From assembly GCA_024500155.1 (NCBI GenBank), contig CM044877.1, positions 28,277,501 through 28,341,500 on the forward strand: a DNA stretch of 64,000 nucleotides. Reading direction: 5' to 3'. The notes under the pieces are model-generated. The model saw nothing but the letters and a program-made list of their open reading frames with translations, was not told the origin of the DNA and did no database searches. The translations under genes and the position numbers were made by a program. Positions 11,945 to 23,379 of the stretch are shown in pieces. This DNA is from Chenopodium formosanum. Lineage: Eukaryota; Streptophyta; Magnoliopsida; Caryophyllales; Amaranthaceae. The first letter of the stretch is position 1. Each line of letters begins with the position of its first letter.

Positions 11945-13964
11945 TGTAGGAGTCGCTCAAAGTGCGCCTACGTTTAAGCATGTGGTGAATATGCTTGGCA
12001 CTCATAGGAAGTGGGAATTGACATATACGATTTGGGACAAGGAAAGTAGGGAGCCGCCAACAAGTTTTTAAGGAACTTGTAAACCGTTCACGGATCAGAA
12101 AAGGCAACCACGATTAAGGGACAATGAAAGGCAACAACAATTGACTCGTGAAGGTTACACTCCATTCATAATCCATGAGATTACTAAATCTGGTTCGGAA
12201 CCACAAAAGGAGGATCGGGGATGATGGTACGAAGTGAGTCATGGAATCACATTCGCCCGTATTGGCCTCTACTCGATTCTTATAGTGAAAAGTGATTCCT
12301 GCGATCTCAAATGCATGCAAACAAAATATTCAAATTTCTCCAAACTATCATTATGATAAATTGGTTGAATATTAATGCAACATATAATTCTAAAATATTG
12401 TGATCACTTGATTAAACAGCAAGATTAAAAAGGAAACTAAACCTGTTGTCCAAATTATCTTATTAGGCATGATTTTCAACTACACATTCCCTTTAACATG
12501 CAATATGGTGATCAATAAATAATAAAATAAGCATTAATATTGGAAGCAATTCAACAATAATAGCATTAGTCAAATCAAAATCATAATAAACCTAATCATG
12601 ATACTAGCAACAAGAATAAAAATAAGAGTAATTAAGTGATTAATTACTCACTTTCCGCGCTTCCTTGAATTGCTACATCATAAATAAACTGTTAGTAACT
12701 TCAATAAAAATAAAAATCAAATGGAAATAATTAAATTAAAATTAAAGTTGATTTGGTCCAAACCCTCAGTTTATTATACCTTTCACGCCTTGGTTTAAGG
12801 ACGGAACCTCGGGTTAAGTATGGACCCCTTGGAGTGCTTAGGAGAAGTATTTTGAAAGAATAGGGTGACTAATATTTATGATAAAGAGGGAGAAGAGAAT
12901 GGTTTTATGATCAAGCTTGTTGATGATTGAAAAAGGGGTGATATGAACTCTACTTATAATGAAAAAGAAGGGTAGAAGAATTAAAAAAAGATAAGAATTC
13001 GAATTGGACTAATACTCTCTTGCGATAGACAGCAGTTTTTGCGGTTTTATTTTTATCATATCTTTTGATCCAGAAATCGGAATAAGATAAATAATATATC
13101 GTTGGAAAGCTATTGAAGTCTACTTTCTAAAACAATTAGAATCAGATAAAAATATTTTTTATAATAAAATATATAACCGAAATAGTGGGACGGTGTCAGT
13201 TTTGGAAAGAGTTTCGTATTTCTTTTATATCTTTTTTGTTATAGCTCGGAATTAATATTATAATATATCATTAGAAATATAATTTCAAGGGCTATCCAAC
13301 CATCTAAGATTTGGATTAAAACTATGAGGCATGAAAATCATATCTGACTATCTTTGAACGTTTTTCAATTCGAATAGAATTAGGACTTTCAAAAAGAAAA
13401 GTTTTATTAGTTTCAAACTCTTTAATCTTATCTTTTCAAAAAAAAGATAATTAAGATCTTTTAGAAACTTATATAAGATTCCAATTAATCCTAATTGGTT
13501 TAGGGATGGGGTTAAAGCTTTTAGACCCCCTACATGATCATTGAGTCGTAGGTAAGGTGGGCTTAGGTTCGGTTTGGGCTCAGTTTAGTATTTTGGCCAT
13601 AACTTATTCGTTATAACTCAGATTTGAGCTTATAATATATCGTTGGAAATATCTTTTCAATTCTCACCCAATTATTAAATCATTAAACCCAGTTATGGAC
13701 CAAAATAAACTGGACTACACGTTTTTATAAAAAGAACACGAAATGAATTATTTTAAAGGACACGGAATGAATTATTTTGGGTTTAAAGGCACGAAAAGAG
13801 GAAAAAAAGTTATGGTTTGGGGAAATGGGCTAGGAATTGGGTTGGTTTATGAAATGAAAATATGGATTTAAGCACTCCAAGATTAAATACTCAACCCGAC
13901 CAATAATGGCGGTGAAGGGTTGTTCTCGGGTTTGGTTTCGAGGAGACATTTTTAGGTGTCTACA
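11945..13964 (-). mobile_element. 5' LTR of the LARD-like element (LTR-B copy 2)
   Basis: A 2,020-bp LTR with TGTAG...CTACA ends in both readings. It matches LTR-B copy 1 at both ends and through U3. On the minus strand a weak TATA-like site and CT-rich leader lie near 12,880-12,960. Three imperfect copies of the CGTTGGAAAG module occur near 13,060, 13,230 and 13,595. Confidence 0.83.
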
Positions 13965-13969
13965 GTGAT

Positions 13970-14209
13970 TATTCATAAATTTGATAGCCTTTTGTGTATT
14001 TCTCATTTGTGAGTTCTAAGAGAGTTAACACTAGAAATCCGAGAGACAATCAATCTGTTTTCTTTGATTGGTCTCAAATCTATTCTTAATCTGTAATCTA
14101 TATTCCCCAAGATAAATAAAACTATTACTGTTGGTGAACCACGTAAATCTGTGTGTTATTTATATTATTTTACATTCTTTATTTTTTCTTTCTCACTTTC
14201 GTTGTAACA
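13970..14209 (+). mobile_element. Copia-D 5' LTR, second part
   Basis: It continues the LTR after the insertion and ends GTTGTAACA at 14,209, colinear with 17,083-17,344 of the 3' LTR. The 3' copy has an extra 30-bp segment containing GCCCGTGGACGGAGCC. Confidence 0.85.
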
Positions 14210-14211
14210 AG

Positions 14212-14224
14212 TGGTATCAAGAGC
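14212..14224 (+). promoter_or_regulatory. Copia-D primer-binding site
   Basis: TGGTATCAAGAGC starts two bases after the LTR. It differs by one inserted A from the usual Copia site TGGTATCAGAGC, complementary to initiator methionine tRNA. Confidence 0.8.
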
Positions 14225-14262
14225 CAAGGTTTGGGGCCTAGGGTTTAATTCTGGTGAGAAAG

Positions 14263-15551
14263 ATGGCTGCTTTGAATGTGAACATTGACAAATTCACAGA
14301 GTCGAATAGTTTTAGTATGTGGTAGATTAAGATGCAGGCTTTGTTGGAGCAACAAGGGCTATGGGCCCGTTGAAGGAGAAGTCATCAGATCCGGCAACCG
14401 TTGAGATGGCAATCTTAGAGGAGAAGACACACTCAACAATCATGTTGTGTCTGGCAGACGATGTTATCACCGAGGTCGCAGAGGAGGAAACCGCATTAGA
14501 TATGTGGTTGAAGCTAGAGAGTCTATACATGACGAAGTTTGTAACCAACAAATTGTTATTGAAGCAACGTCTATTCAGTCTACGAATGTTTAAAGGTACA
14601 TCCCTTAGAGAACACTTAGATAAATTGAATACTATTATGTTAGAATTGCGAAATATTGATGTTAAGGTTGAGGATGAGGATGTTGCCTTAATTCTATTTG
14701 TGTTTTTGCCAGTGTCATATGAGAATTTTGTGTAGTCTTGTATTATTGGTTAAAAAACAGTGTCTCTAGAGGAGGTTAGATCTTCTCTCCATACTATAGA
14801 GTTGCGCCATAAGGCGTCTTGTACAGGTACAGATGATCAGGTTGTTAGATTGGTAGCCAATGAAGGTAATGGAAAAGGGAATTTGGGGAGAAAATTAAGG
14901 AAACTGTATTCTAGGGGTCCTTAACCTAATGATACCTGTAATTACTGTAAGGAGAAAGGGCATTGGAAATCTAAATGTCCCAAGAAGATGAGACAACATG
15001 AAAATTCTGAGTCTGCAAATATTGCAAATGGAGACACCCATTTAGAAGAGGATTATGTCCTGATTGCTGATGAGCATGCGCATCAATCTAATGTGTGGGT
15101 TCTAGATTCGGGGACATCTTATCATATGTGTTCACGTAGGGAGTGGTTTACGAACTACAAGCAGGTTGATGCATGGAGGTGTTACTATGGCCAATAATGA
15201 AGTCTACAAAACAGTTGGTATAGGGTCCATTAGAATTCAGACACATGATGGTTAATTATGTATGTTGAACAAAGTTATGCATGTTACACAGGTCACGAGG
15301 AATCTGATTTTACTTAGTCTTCTAGACAGAAAAGGGTTCAGTTTCAAAGGTGACGGTGGAGGGTTGTATGTCTGCAAGGGTTTAAAGGTAGTTCTGAAAG
15401 GTGTTAATCGAGAGACATTGTATATGTTGCAAGGGTCTACGTTATCTGGTTCTGATTCAGATGCTGTCACATCATCTGTTTGTGGTAGTGTTGAGAAACA
15501 GGTGGAGCATAGAGTCACTTTAGGTGGGGTGGTGGTTCACATCCTGGAATG
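14263..15551 (+). pseudogene. Copia-D gag and protease remnant
   Basis: The ATG at 14,263 opens MAALNVNIDKF, followed by a stop (W to TAG, near 14,323) and a frameshift. The gag core then reads on to about 14,735 (ALDMWLKLESLYM, then FVTNKLLLKQRLF). A CCHC zinc knuckle (CNYCKEKGHWKSKC) is near 14,938-14,980. The aspartic protease motif WVLDSGTSYHMC is near 15,095. A GAG_pre-integrase-like segment follows (LDRKGFSFKGDGGGLYVCKG, then LYML) up to about 15,550. These parts would package RNA and process the polyprotein. At least three stops and two frameshifts inactivate it, and all downstream pol domains are gone. Confidence 0.8.
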
Positions 15552-16081
15552 ATCAGTCAACACTCATAGTTTGAGTCTAAATATGAAGCACCACATTCTT
15601 CGTCGTTAAAATCGGGTCGGCTTAGTTTGGCTCTTGGTCGGCGTGTAAGCTTTGGGAACTCTACCCAAAGGAAAGGTCAGAATGATAAGCTAACTTTTGC
15701 ACTATCTGTTGGAGAGGTAGATATATCTAAGCCATCCAAGGGAGGTGTTGCTTGTGCTAGGGAGAAGCATTAACAAGTTGTCTGTTTGAATCTGCTAGTT
15801 CCGCAGAGAAAAAGCCCCAAGGTTGCTTGGACTTACAAATTATTCGAAGCTATAAGTAGCCCTAAGAGGATAATCTGTGCCCGACGAGGTAAATCTGGCC
15901 TAGTGCTCAACGGAACAAATCTGGTGCCTAGTGGAGGCAAATCTGAGCAAGGAGAGTTTGTTTCTGGTTATTTGTTTGGCAAATTTGAGCAAGGAGAGTT
16001 TGTTTCTGGTTATCTGTTTTATGTTATATCCGTTTGTTTTCTAGTATATTTGGCGTCGTGTTCGATGCATCTGGTACATCA
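15552..16081 (+). other. 3' remnant of Copia-D after the pol deletion
   Basis: No integrase or reverse transcriptase motif is present. A direct repeat of about 40 bp (GAGCAAGGAGAGTTTGTTTC, at about 15,947 and 15,987) gives a short duplicated GEFVSGYLF reading. This is probably the tail after RNase H plus 3' non-coding sequence. Confidence 0.5.
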
Positions 16082-16090
16082 TTTTTATTA

Positions 16091-16605
16091 CGGTTTTTTC
16101 ACCATATACCCCTAAGTTTTTTGTTTATTCACCATATACCCATGATAATTTTCAAATTCACCATATACCCCTGAATTATACAAAAATTCACCATATATCC
16201 CTAATGACAACAAGATGAGTGGAATTTGATTAATTATGCATCAAAACCACCTTATATCTCTCCCTCCCATCCTCGAACCACTCCTTTACTTTGTCTTATC
16301 ATTAAAACTACTCCAAATCTCCATAATCATATCTGTATGATCAATTTTGAGGATGAGAAAAAGAAACTTGGGGTGGTTTTGGGGGTGGAAATACGAAATG
16401 TGGGTGATTTCGGAGGTAAAGGAATGTATTTAGGGTGGTTTCGGGTCATAACTAACCCTAATGATTGACAAAATTAACAATCATAAGTCATTAAGAATAT
16501 ATGGTGTATTTTAATGAAAACTCGAGGGTATATGATGAATTTTAAAAAGTTCATGGGTATATGGTGAATAAACAAAATACTCAGGGGCATATGGTGAAAA
16601 CCCCG
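16091..16605. mobile_element. MULE-type MITE with iterated terminal repeats
   Basis: This 515-bp element is flanked by TTTTTATTA on both sides (16,082-16,090 and 16,606-16,614), a perfect 9-bp TSD. The terminal inverted repeats are about 115 bp, and each holds four spaced copies of a unit like TTCACCATATACCCCT. The 9-bp duplication and long inverted repeats fit Mutator-like elements. The centre (16,215-16,480) has no recognised coding sequence. It sits 26 bp before the Copia-D polypurine tract. Confidence 0.85.
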
Positions 16606-16640
16606 TTTTTATTATGAGGGAAGTCAAAAAAAGTGGAGAT

Positions 16641-17344
16641 TGTTAAGAAATAGTGCCTTGAATTGGGAGCTAGGAAACTCAGGAGGCAGCAAACTTGTGT
16701 TGCATAGTTGGGACATTGTAGCAAGACACGCCCATGTCTTAGGTAGACATGGGCATGCCTCGACGAAGAAGTTGGGAAGATGCAACGAGACACGATCATG
16801 CCTTAGGGATACATGGGCGTGCCTCAATGTAGAATATAAGCACTCGTACTGACACACCCATGTCAAAATCTGACATGCCCGTGTTGTTTTGTTTTCAAGT
16901 TACTGCTTTATCTCTGATCCAGGACATGCCCATGCCTTGTACGACACGCCTATGCCTGGGGTTTTTTGGTCAATTTTGAGTAGCTTGTTCATGGGCCTTA
17001 TTTCCTTAATTAAGGCCTTTCTTTCTTAGAGTAGGCGTTATTATAAATACTCCTAGGTTATTTCCTAGTCGCATAGTTGAGTGATTATTCATAAATCTGA
17101 GAGCCTTTTGTGGTTCTGAGATAGATAACACTTGAAATCTGAGAGACAATCAATATGTTTTCTATAATTGGTCTCAAATTTGTCCTGAATCTGTAATCTG
17201 TATTCCCCAAGATAAATAAAACTATTACTCTTGACTGCCCGTGGACGGAGCCAACTCATTGTTGGTGAACCACGTAAATCTGTGTGTTATTTATATTGTT
17301 TTGCACTCTTTATTTGCTCTTTCTCACTTCTGTACGTAGTAACA
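16641..17344 (+). mobile_element. Copia-D 3' LTR
   Basis: This 704-bp LTR begins TGTTAAG right after the purine tract AAAAAAAGTGGAGAT and ends GTAGTAACA. The ACACGCCCATGTC-type inverted motifs occupy 16,720-16,960 and a TATA box (TTATAAATACTCC) is near 17,041. Confidence 0.88.
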
Positions 17345-19482
17345 ATAATAGATTAGTTTTGTTCCTATCAATCTATCATTTATGTTCTTATTGATCAATT
17401 CAAGAACTGTATGCCTTCGTTTTTTTGGTATATCTAGCTACAATCTCCCTTAAAAATATGGTTTTTGTTCCATGATACGCCATGTGTTTGCAATTAATAA
17501 ATGTAATTTAACAGGTATTAGCAAATACCACGAATTATTTGGAACTCTCTAGTGATATAATGGGAGGATATGATTTCATTTTGTTTTCACTCTAGAAATA
17601 ATCATGATGTTTGCTTAAGACTAACTAATTTTGTTCTATTATATGTATAAAAAAGTTATATTCTTTATATTGTGTGGTTTCATCAATTACTAGTTAATAT
17701 TAAATGGGTTAAGTAATTATCTTTAAAAGTTTATCTTACTTGATTAAAGCATATATGTTAGTTTTCTAGTGAATATTGTATTTGTCATGGAGTATATACA
17801 TTATTGTGTTACAATTTTTGTCATTGGAGACCTTTTTTTTTGTTTCATCAAGGGATTATTTCATTGTATACTTGTCAAAGCTGTTAAAGTATGTGGTGAA
17901 GTACCAAATAATACTATTAGATTATATAATTGAATAGAGTCATAATTAGTTATGAAAAATTGATAGATACGGGCTTGAAGTTCCTCATAGAGTCATAGTA
18001 ATGATGAAGGAAAAATTATGTATTTTCCGATGGAGTAATATAAGAAAGAAATGACTAAGAAAATTAAATTAATTTCTAAAATACATTGATATATGCTTTA
18101 CTTTTATGGAATTACTATGATCTTGTAGACATAATATTGATACTTTTAAGAAAGTTTATTTTAGATAACTAATATGTTATCTATTGTTGAATCAACAAAA
18201 TAGTGAAATATGGGTAAAAAGAATGTTGATAATTACAACCAATTGTCTTATATACTCATTCTCAGAAGTGAATTTGAGATTATATTAAAAAGGATAACAA
18301 TCATGGTTGAATGATATTTCTTAATTACAATTCATTTATTTGACATTCATAATTCAAATGTGATCAAAGGTCTAGCAAATGATAATGAATATTATTTTAT
18401 GATTTTAAGAAACCGTCTATGAGAGTCCATATATGACTCTATAGTAAATTAACTTGATCAATCTATTTGTTATTCCCATGCTTATAAGCGATTGTGATTC
18501 AATGATTGATACAATTGAGTACGAGGAACGTGATTAAGAGTTTATTTGAATTATTATATCTAAGCACACATTTTATATATACACCTTATTAAATAAGTTT
18601 TAAAATATGTGTATAAGAATACTTTGCTTAATACATGACATTATCATGATACTAAAAGAATTAAATGGTGCAAGGCATTTTAAAAGGTTGTTGAATTTTT
18701 GTTACTTGTATGTAAGGTTTAGGGGGAGATTACCTTATTTTATGTAATCCTTGCACATGACATGACTAATATTGTGTTATATTAATGGCCTATTGGTATA
18801 TACATTGGCTTAAATGTCAAAGAATTTATTATTAATTATTTACCATGACAACATCTTGAAGATAGATATGAACAATTACCATTGTCTATGTTAATAAGAC
18901 ATTGCTGAAAATAGTTATATCAAGTATGAATTGGTACATACCAAGATTATATATGTGTTGCTCCTGAAGAGTAAAAATGTTTGATCAATAAATTTGACAT
19001 GTATCAAGATTTTTTTTTCTTGATATTTTAGAATAAGTTGTTATCAGATAAAGTATAATTAGTCAATTGTATGTCTTGCTGGAAAAACGCATGTCTTATA
19101 TCACATCGTATACATGCCATGTATGAGCAGATTGTATAGAGTGATCACTAATGTTGTTAGAATAATTAATGATGAGAAGTTAGCTTAGATTTAGAAAAAT
19201 TATTGGATGTGATTGGTTAGGCCATCTAGGTTTAATGTACTGATTATGAAAACTTGAACTTTTATTTGATATATATAAAGAAATAATGTGTTGTTTTATT
19301 CATATCACATGATATATATATGGACTGAAAGGCAAGACATGACATTGTGATTGAACATTATTCAAATCATGTACGTGATTTTCATAGTTTGATTTTTAAA
19401 AAAAAAAATCAAGTGATACAGTAATGGTTATAAACAACTTTGTATGCAAACAAGTAATATTTAACCAGAAGTTCACCATGAT
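17345..19482. other. AT-rich stretch, nothing recognised
   Basis: About 2.1 kb of AT-rich sequence with no open frame over 60 codons that shows family motifs. A short WLGHLGLM-like reading near 19,215 could be an old Copia trace, but it is too weak to call. The last 8 bp form the left target duplication of the hAT-like element. Confidence 0.45.
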
Positions 19483-21004
19483 CAGTGGCGAATCTAGGAT
19501 TTCCAAGCTTGTGAGTCACCCTAAATTATTGATCCAACGCCACCGATGCCTACATCTCTGCTTAAGAGTCTCCCTAACACAATACAAGAAATGAGTCGTA
19601 TACCGATGGTCAAACATACCAAAAACCATACTAACCCCTACCCCATACGGTCATACCCCATACGACTATGCCCCATACTAACCCCCTACCCCCTCTGCCA
19701 CCACCACCAAAAACCTTACTATTGCCCGGACCACCTCCCTTTCCACCTTCAACAACCGTGAACAACTAGCCATCGCCTACCACCAATAGCCACCGTTAAC
19801 CACCCACCACCACCAACTAAAAATCACCATAATTTCAAAAAAAAGAAATCAAAATTCATAAAAATTCCAAATCTGAATAAAAAAAATGAAATAAACGCAA
19901 AAAATAGCATATATGCAAACCCACAAAAATCACACAAAAAAACCCACAAAAATTAAACATCAATCAATGAAATCAACCAAGATAAACCGAAATTAAATAA
20001 CAAAATCAAAATTAACCACCCAAAAACGAAATCAACCCCAAAAAATCAACTTACCTTTAAATATTTCACCTTTTTGGGTTTAAATGGTCAAATTTGACCA
20101 TGAAAAATCCAGATCTAGAATTTTCATGGACGAGATTGACCAAAAAAAACCGTAAACCTTAAAGAGAAAAAAATGAATGCTCGTGATTGTGATGCAAAAA
20201 AGAAAAAAAGGTAGGTCATTATGGTGGTGGTGGTTTTGATGAGGGAGAAGAGGGTAAGATAAAGAGAGTTTAGGGTAAAAATTACCCCCAAAATACGTGG
20301 TCAAATCCCACGATGACGCGTGGCCCTATCAAAGGGCGACACGTCTCACCATAGGAAGATGACACGTATCAAGAGCATGAAAGAGCACCTAAAAAATAGA
20401 GGGAATGAAGGCCTCCTTACATCAGAGGTCGAACTACCCTTGAAAGCCGCAAAAAGGCGCCCTAAAGGGACACGTGCCCTATAACCGATTGTGCAGCCAA
20501 TCAGAGTGCACATTTCTAGGTCACTTACCCTAAGGGGCACAGATTCCCACCCCTATAAATACCACAATCATTGATGATGAGAGAGCTGGATTGTGACATA
20601 ACATTAAATAGAGCACTAAATAGCTCTAACTTCTCTCTACTTTCTCTCTCTAGATTTACTCCATTTTCCGATCACTAACTTGATTGTTGGAGGCGGATCT
20701 CTGATCTCTGATCACCAGAGTTCCGTGGTGTTGCAGGTTTCCAAGTCTCATTTCCAGCGAAGCGTGACCAGTATCCCAAGGGATTCCAAAATACCCTGAA
20801 ACAAAGAGTGCTAAAAGATGAGAAGGAGGGAGAAGAGGACAAACGTGAGAGGAGAGAATGAGAGAGAAAGAGATAAGGAATGTTAGTTGATACTTAGTGG
20901 CCTTAGTGCTTCACAGAGTTCGCACGTGTTTTTTTTTAAACTTGATTTTTTTTCACACCGCTGAATCACGTGCATCACCTTGTACCCAGGTAGATTCGCC
21001 CCTT
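19483..21004. mobile_element. hAT-like element or MITE with a nested solo LTR
   Basis: The ends are CAGTGGCGAATCTAGG (left) and, inverted, AAGGGGCGAATCTACC (right), sharing GGCGAATCTA. They are flanked by ACCATGAT at 19,475-19,482 and 21,005-21,012, an exact 8-bp duplication as expected for hAT transposition. The interior is CCA-rich at 19,540-19,810 and otherwise AT-rich. No transposase is visible. Without the LTR it is just under 1 kb. Confidence 0.7.
20267..20803 (+). mobile_element. Solo LTR-C copy 2
   Basis: A 537-bp relative of the LTR at 6,117-6,626, flanked by AAGAG on both sides (20,262-20,266 and 20,804-20,808). It starts AGTTTAGGG, a single-base change from the expected TG start, and ends CCCTGAAACA. 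It keeps the TATA (CCCCTATAAATACC, near 20,550) and upstream ACGCGTGG and GACACGT repeats. Confidence 0.8.
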
Positions 21005-21012
21005 ACCATGAT

Positions 21013-21879
21013 AAAATATATGTAGCAAGCATTAAGTGACTTGAAGATCACCATATGTAATGGTATAAATTATTATATACAAGCTATTTTATTAGTCAAA
21101 GTGTCTCTTAATGGGGCTATCATATGTCAGCACATAAGAAATAAGATAAGAAAGAGACAATTGCACAATTCCCCATTGATATTGATCTCCAAAAAAGAAT
21201 AAAATTATGAAATATTTATTGAAAATATATTTGAAAATCACATTATTCTCTCCAAAAGAGACAAAATGTGTTAATTACGATTCTTCTAAAGGATGAAATT
21301 TGTTAAACATGTAATTATATTTTAAGTTGGTCAAGAATTATATGCCCCTACATTTAAAATATTTTACCAACTTAGGGAGAAAAGAATTGGAATAAGTTGG
21401 CAAAATTTGGAATTATTACTCATAATCGGTCATGTGAAAAGGTTATATGTAAGGCCAACAATTAATGTAATATCAAAATATGTTGTGCATTACTCTATGA
21501 TTTGATATGTAATCAGGTATGACATATCCAGGGGCGTAGAAGATACATTTTGGTTATATTGGAATAATGTGCGTACATTAAGATAGATCTTGCCAAAATT
21601 TATTAACTAAATCTCTACGTACACATAAAGTGTAGTTTATATGATCGATTCTTATGTAAAGGTGTGATATGTGGCAAGAAAATGGAGTTGATATTTTTGA
21701 AGAGTATAAGACATCAATAAAATAATAATATTTTGAAATTTCTAGATCCGCCACTGATGATAAGGCTAAAGTATGGCTAATGAATACACAAATAGGGGAT
21801 CTTGAAATCACTTAATTAAAAGGGACAATTATTGTATATTGTGTAAGTAGCCTATATTATTTCACTTAAGTACTTTTAT
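21013..21879. other. AT-rich stretch with possible small hAT-like MITE
   Basis: No gene is visible. At 21,529-21,756 a 228-bp segment starts CAGGGGCG and ends, inverted, CAGTGGCGGATCTAG, resembling hAT-type ends. Its 8-bp flanks do not match, so the call is tentative. Confidence 0.35.
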
Positions 21880-21888
21880 TAAAAATAA

Positions 21889-23053
21889 GGAATAATTGCC
21901 CGGAATAATCCCACCTTTTGCCCGTCCGCTGAAAATAATCCCACCTTTCGATTAATTTTTAATAATCCCACCTTTACTCCCCGATCTTTTTTAATTGTCC
22001 CATTTTACCTGGAACCGGTTGAGTAGGTTTTTTTTTTTTTTTTTTAAGTTTAATTCACACGTGTCGTTACTTGATTGGCCAAAAATTAAAAGTAAAAAAA
22101 GTTTTTTAAAAAAAAAACAAGAACCACCACAGTCACCCCAATTCAATCACCACCGTTCCCACCACCACCCAAACTGAAACCCTAGAACCACCATCCCACT
22201 CATGCCTGAAACCACCGCAGTCACCCAAATTCAGCCACCTAGAAGTCGTCGTGCTGACGACCCCACCCAGCCAACCCAACCACAGAACCCTTTAATTCAA
22301 GACCACAAAACCCACCAAACTAAACCCGACGGGTTCAATGCAGAATGGGAGCAAGGAGTTAATGGGGGTTTGTGGTTGGGTTGGCTGGAATTCGGGAATC
22401 GGGGCAAGGATTTAATGGGGGTTTGTGGTTGACGCGGCTGGAATTCGGGAAAGGGGAAGGTCGACGCGACCAGAGGGGGTGGGGGATGTCGGCAAAGTGG
22501 AAATTGGGGGATGGGGGTGGTTGCGAGGCCGAATAGGCGATGGGAGGTTTGAGGTTTTGTCGATCTCGACGGTGGATCTGGTGATAGGGTGTCGTTTTGG
22601 TCGGGGAAAGAGGTGGTTTACTGGTATAGGTGGGTTGGGTGGTCGGGGAAGGAGGTGGTTTAGGTGTGTTGGGTGGTCGGGGAAGGAGCGGGTTTAGGTG
22701 GTCAGGGAAGGAGGTGGTCGGGGTTGGTCGTTAGGGAGGTTGTCGTGCCGGGATTGGTGGCTGGGGAGGTCGCCGCTCCGGGATCGGTGGTTGGGGAGGT
22801 GGTTTTGGCTGGTGGGTGGCTTTAATTTTAATTAATTGTTTTTTTTTAACTGTTTAAATTTTTTTTAATTTTATTATTTAGACTAATCGGGTGCCAACAC
22901 GTGTCAAGTAACTTGCTACAGCAAGTTAAGTGACCGGTTGGGACCATTAAAAAAGATCGGGGGGTAAAGGTGGGATTATTAAAAAAATAATCGAAAGGTC
23001 GGATTATTTTCGGCGGACGGGCCAAAGGTGGGATTATTGCGGGCAATTTTTCC
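21889..23053. mobile_element. MULE-2, non-autonomous Mutator-like element
   Basis: This 1,165-bp element is flanked by TAAAAATAA on both sides (21,880-21,888 and 23,054-23,062), a perfect 9-bp TSD. The terminal inverted repeats are about 125 bp and contain three copies of AATAATCCCACCTTT, the family seen in the larger MULE at 39,303. The interior (22,110-22,830) is GC-rich, Pro/Gly-coding in parts, and includes a degenerate tandem repeat built on GGTGGTCGGGGAAGGAG (22,630-22,720). It may carry captured host sequence, but no donor gene is recognisable. Confidence 0.85.
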
Positions 23054-23062
23054 TAAAAATAA

Positions 23063-23379
23063 ATTGAACTTTGCCTTATATTGTTTGTAGATGAGTAGTA
23101 ATATAGTACCAACAATATGCCAACTTATAGATTGGAAACAAAACTCAACATAACCACCTTCAAAGACTAGGAAACTGAGCTTAGAAATCTTCTCAAGCAA
23201 GGCTCGTGAATTGGAGCATGCTTTAGATACTCCAATGCCCAAGAGGTTTGCAAAGGGTATGACAACGGATTCTCGTGCAAAGATTTACTTTGACTAAGAC
23301 ATATTGCCTTGAACGTTATGTTAAACTCTATTCCAAAGGACTAGAGGAGAAGGTTTGCAATCTATGAACCATACATGCT
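23063..23379. other. Unassigned 317-bp segment
   Basis: It lies between MULE-2 and the Athila 5' LTR. A plus-strand reading with LSLEIFSSKARELEHAL is suggestive of old gag-pol sequence but has stops downstream. No confident assignment. Confidence 0.4.

Larger units (their letters stand above)
7918..13964 (-). mobile_element. Non-coding LTR element (LARD-like) of LTR family B, inserted in the Copia-D LTR
   Basis: Both ends are preserved and flanked by GTGAT (7913-7917 and 13,965-13,969). On the minus strand the order is 5' LTR (13,964-11,945), primer-binding site, an internal region of about 3.5 kb with no gag or pol, and a shortened 3' LTR (8,450-7,918). Removing it restores a Copia LTR colinear with the 3' copy. 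The lack of coding capacity with retained LTR and primer-binding site fits a large retrotransposon derivative dependent on another element. Confidence 0.85.
7468..17344 (+). mobile_element. Copia-D, internally deleted Ty1/Copia element with two LTRs
   Basis: The element runs from TGTTAAG at 7468 to TAACA at 17,344. Flanks are TTAAT (7463-7467) and ATAAT (17,345-17,349), a 4-of-5 match. The 5' LTR is split by a 6,047-bp LTR element. After the primer-binding site come gag and protease remnants, then a jump to a 3' non-coding tail: integrase, reverse transcriptase and RNase H are missing. A MITE sits just before the 3' LTR. It could not move without proteins from another copy. Confidence 0.8.

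Noticed and set aside
17345..19482. Possible decayed Copia coding sequence
   Set aside because: Only a WLGHLGLM-like reading near 19,215 fits; the surroundings have stops in all frames and no second motif.
22202..22697. Pro- and Gly-rich frames in MULE-2 as a captured gene
   Set aside because: Plausible as Pack-MULE cargo, but no domain or donor is recognisable, so not annotated as a gene.
23063..23379. Left continuation of Copia-F across the Athila element
   Set aside because: The readings do not match the Copia-F gag segment at 38,534, and no target duplication links the two flanks.
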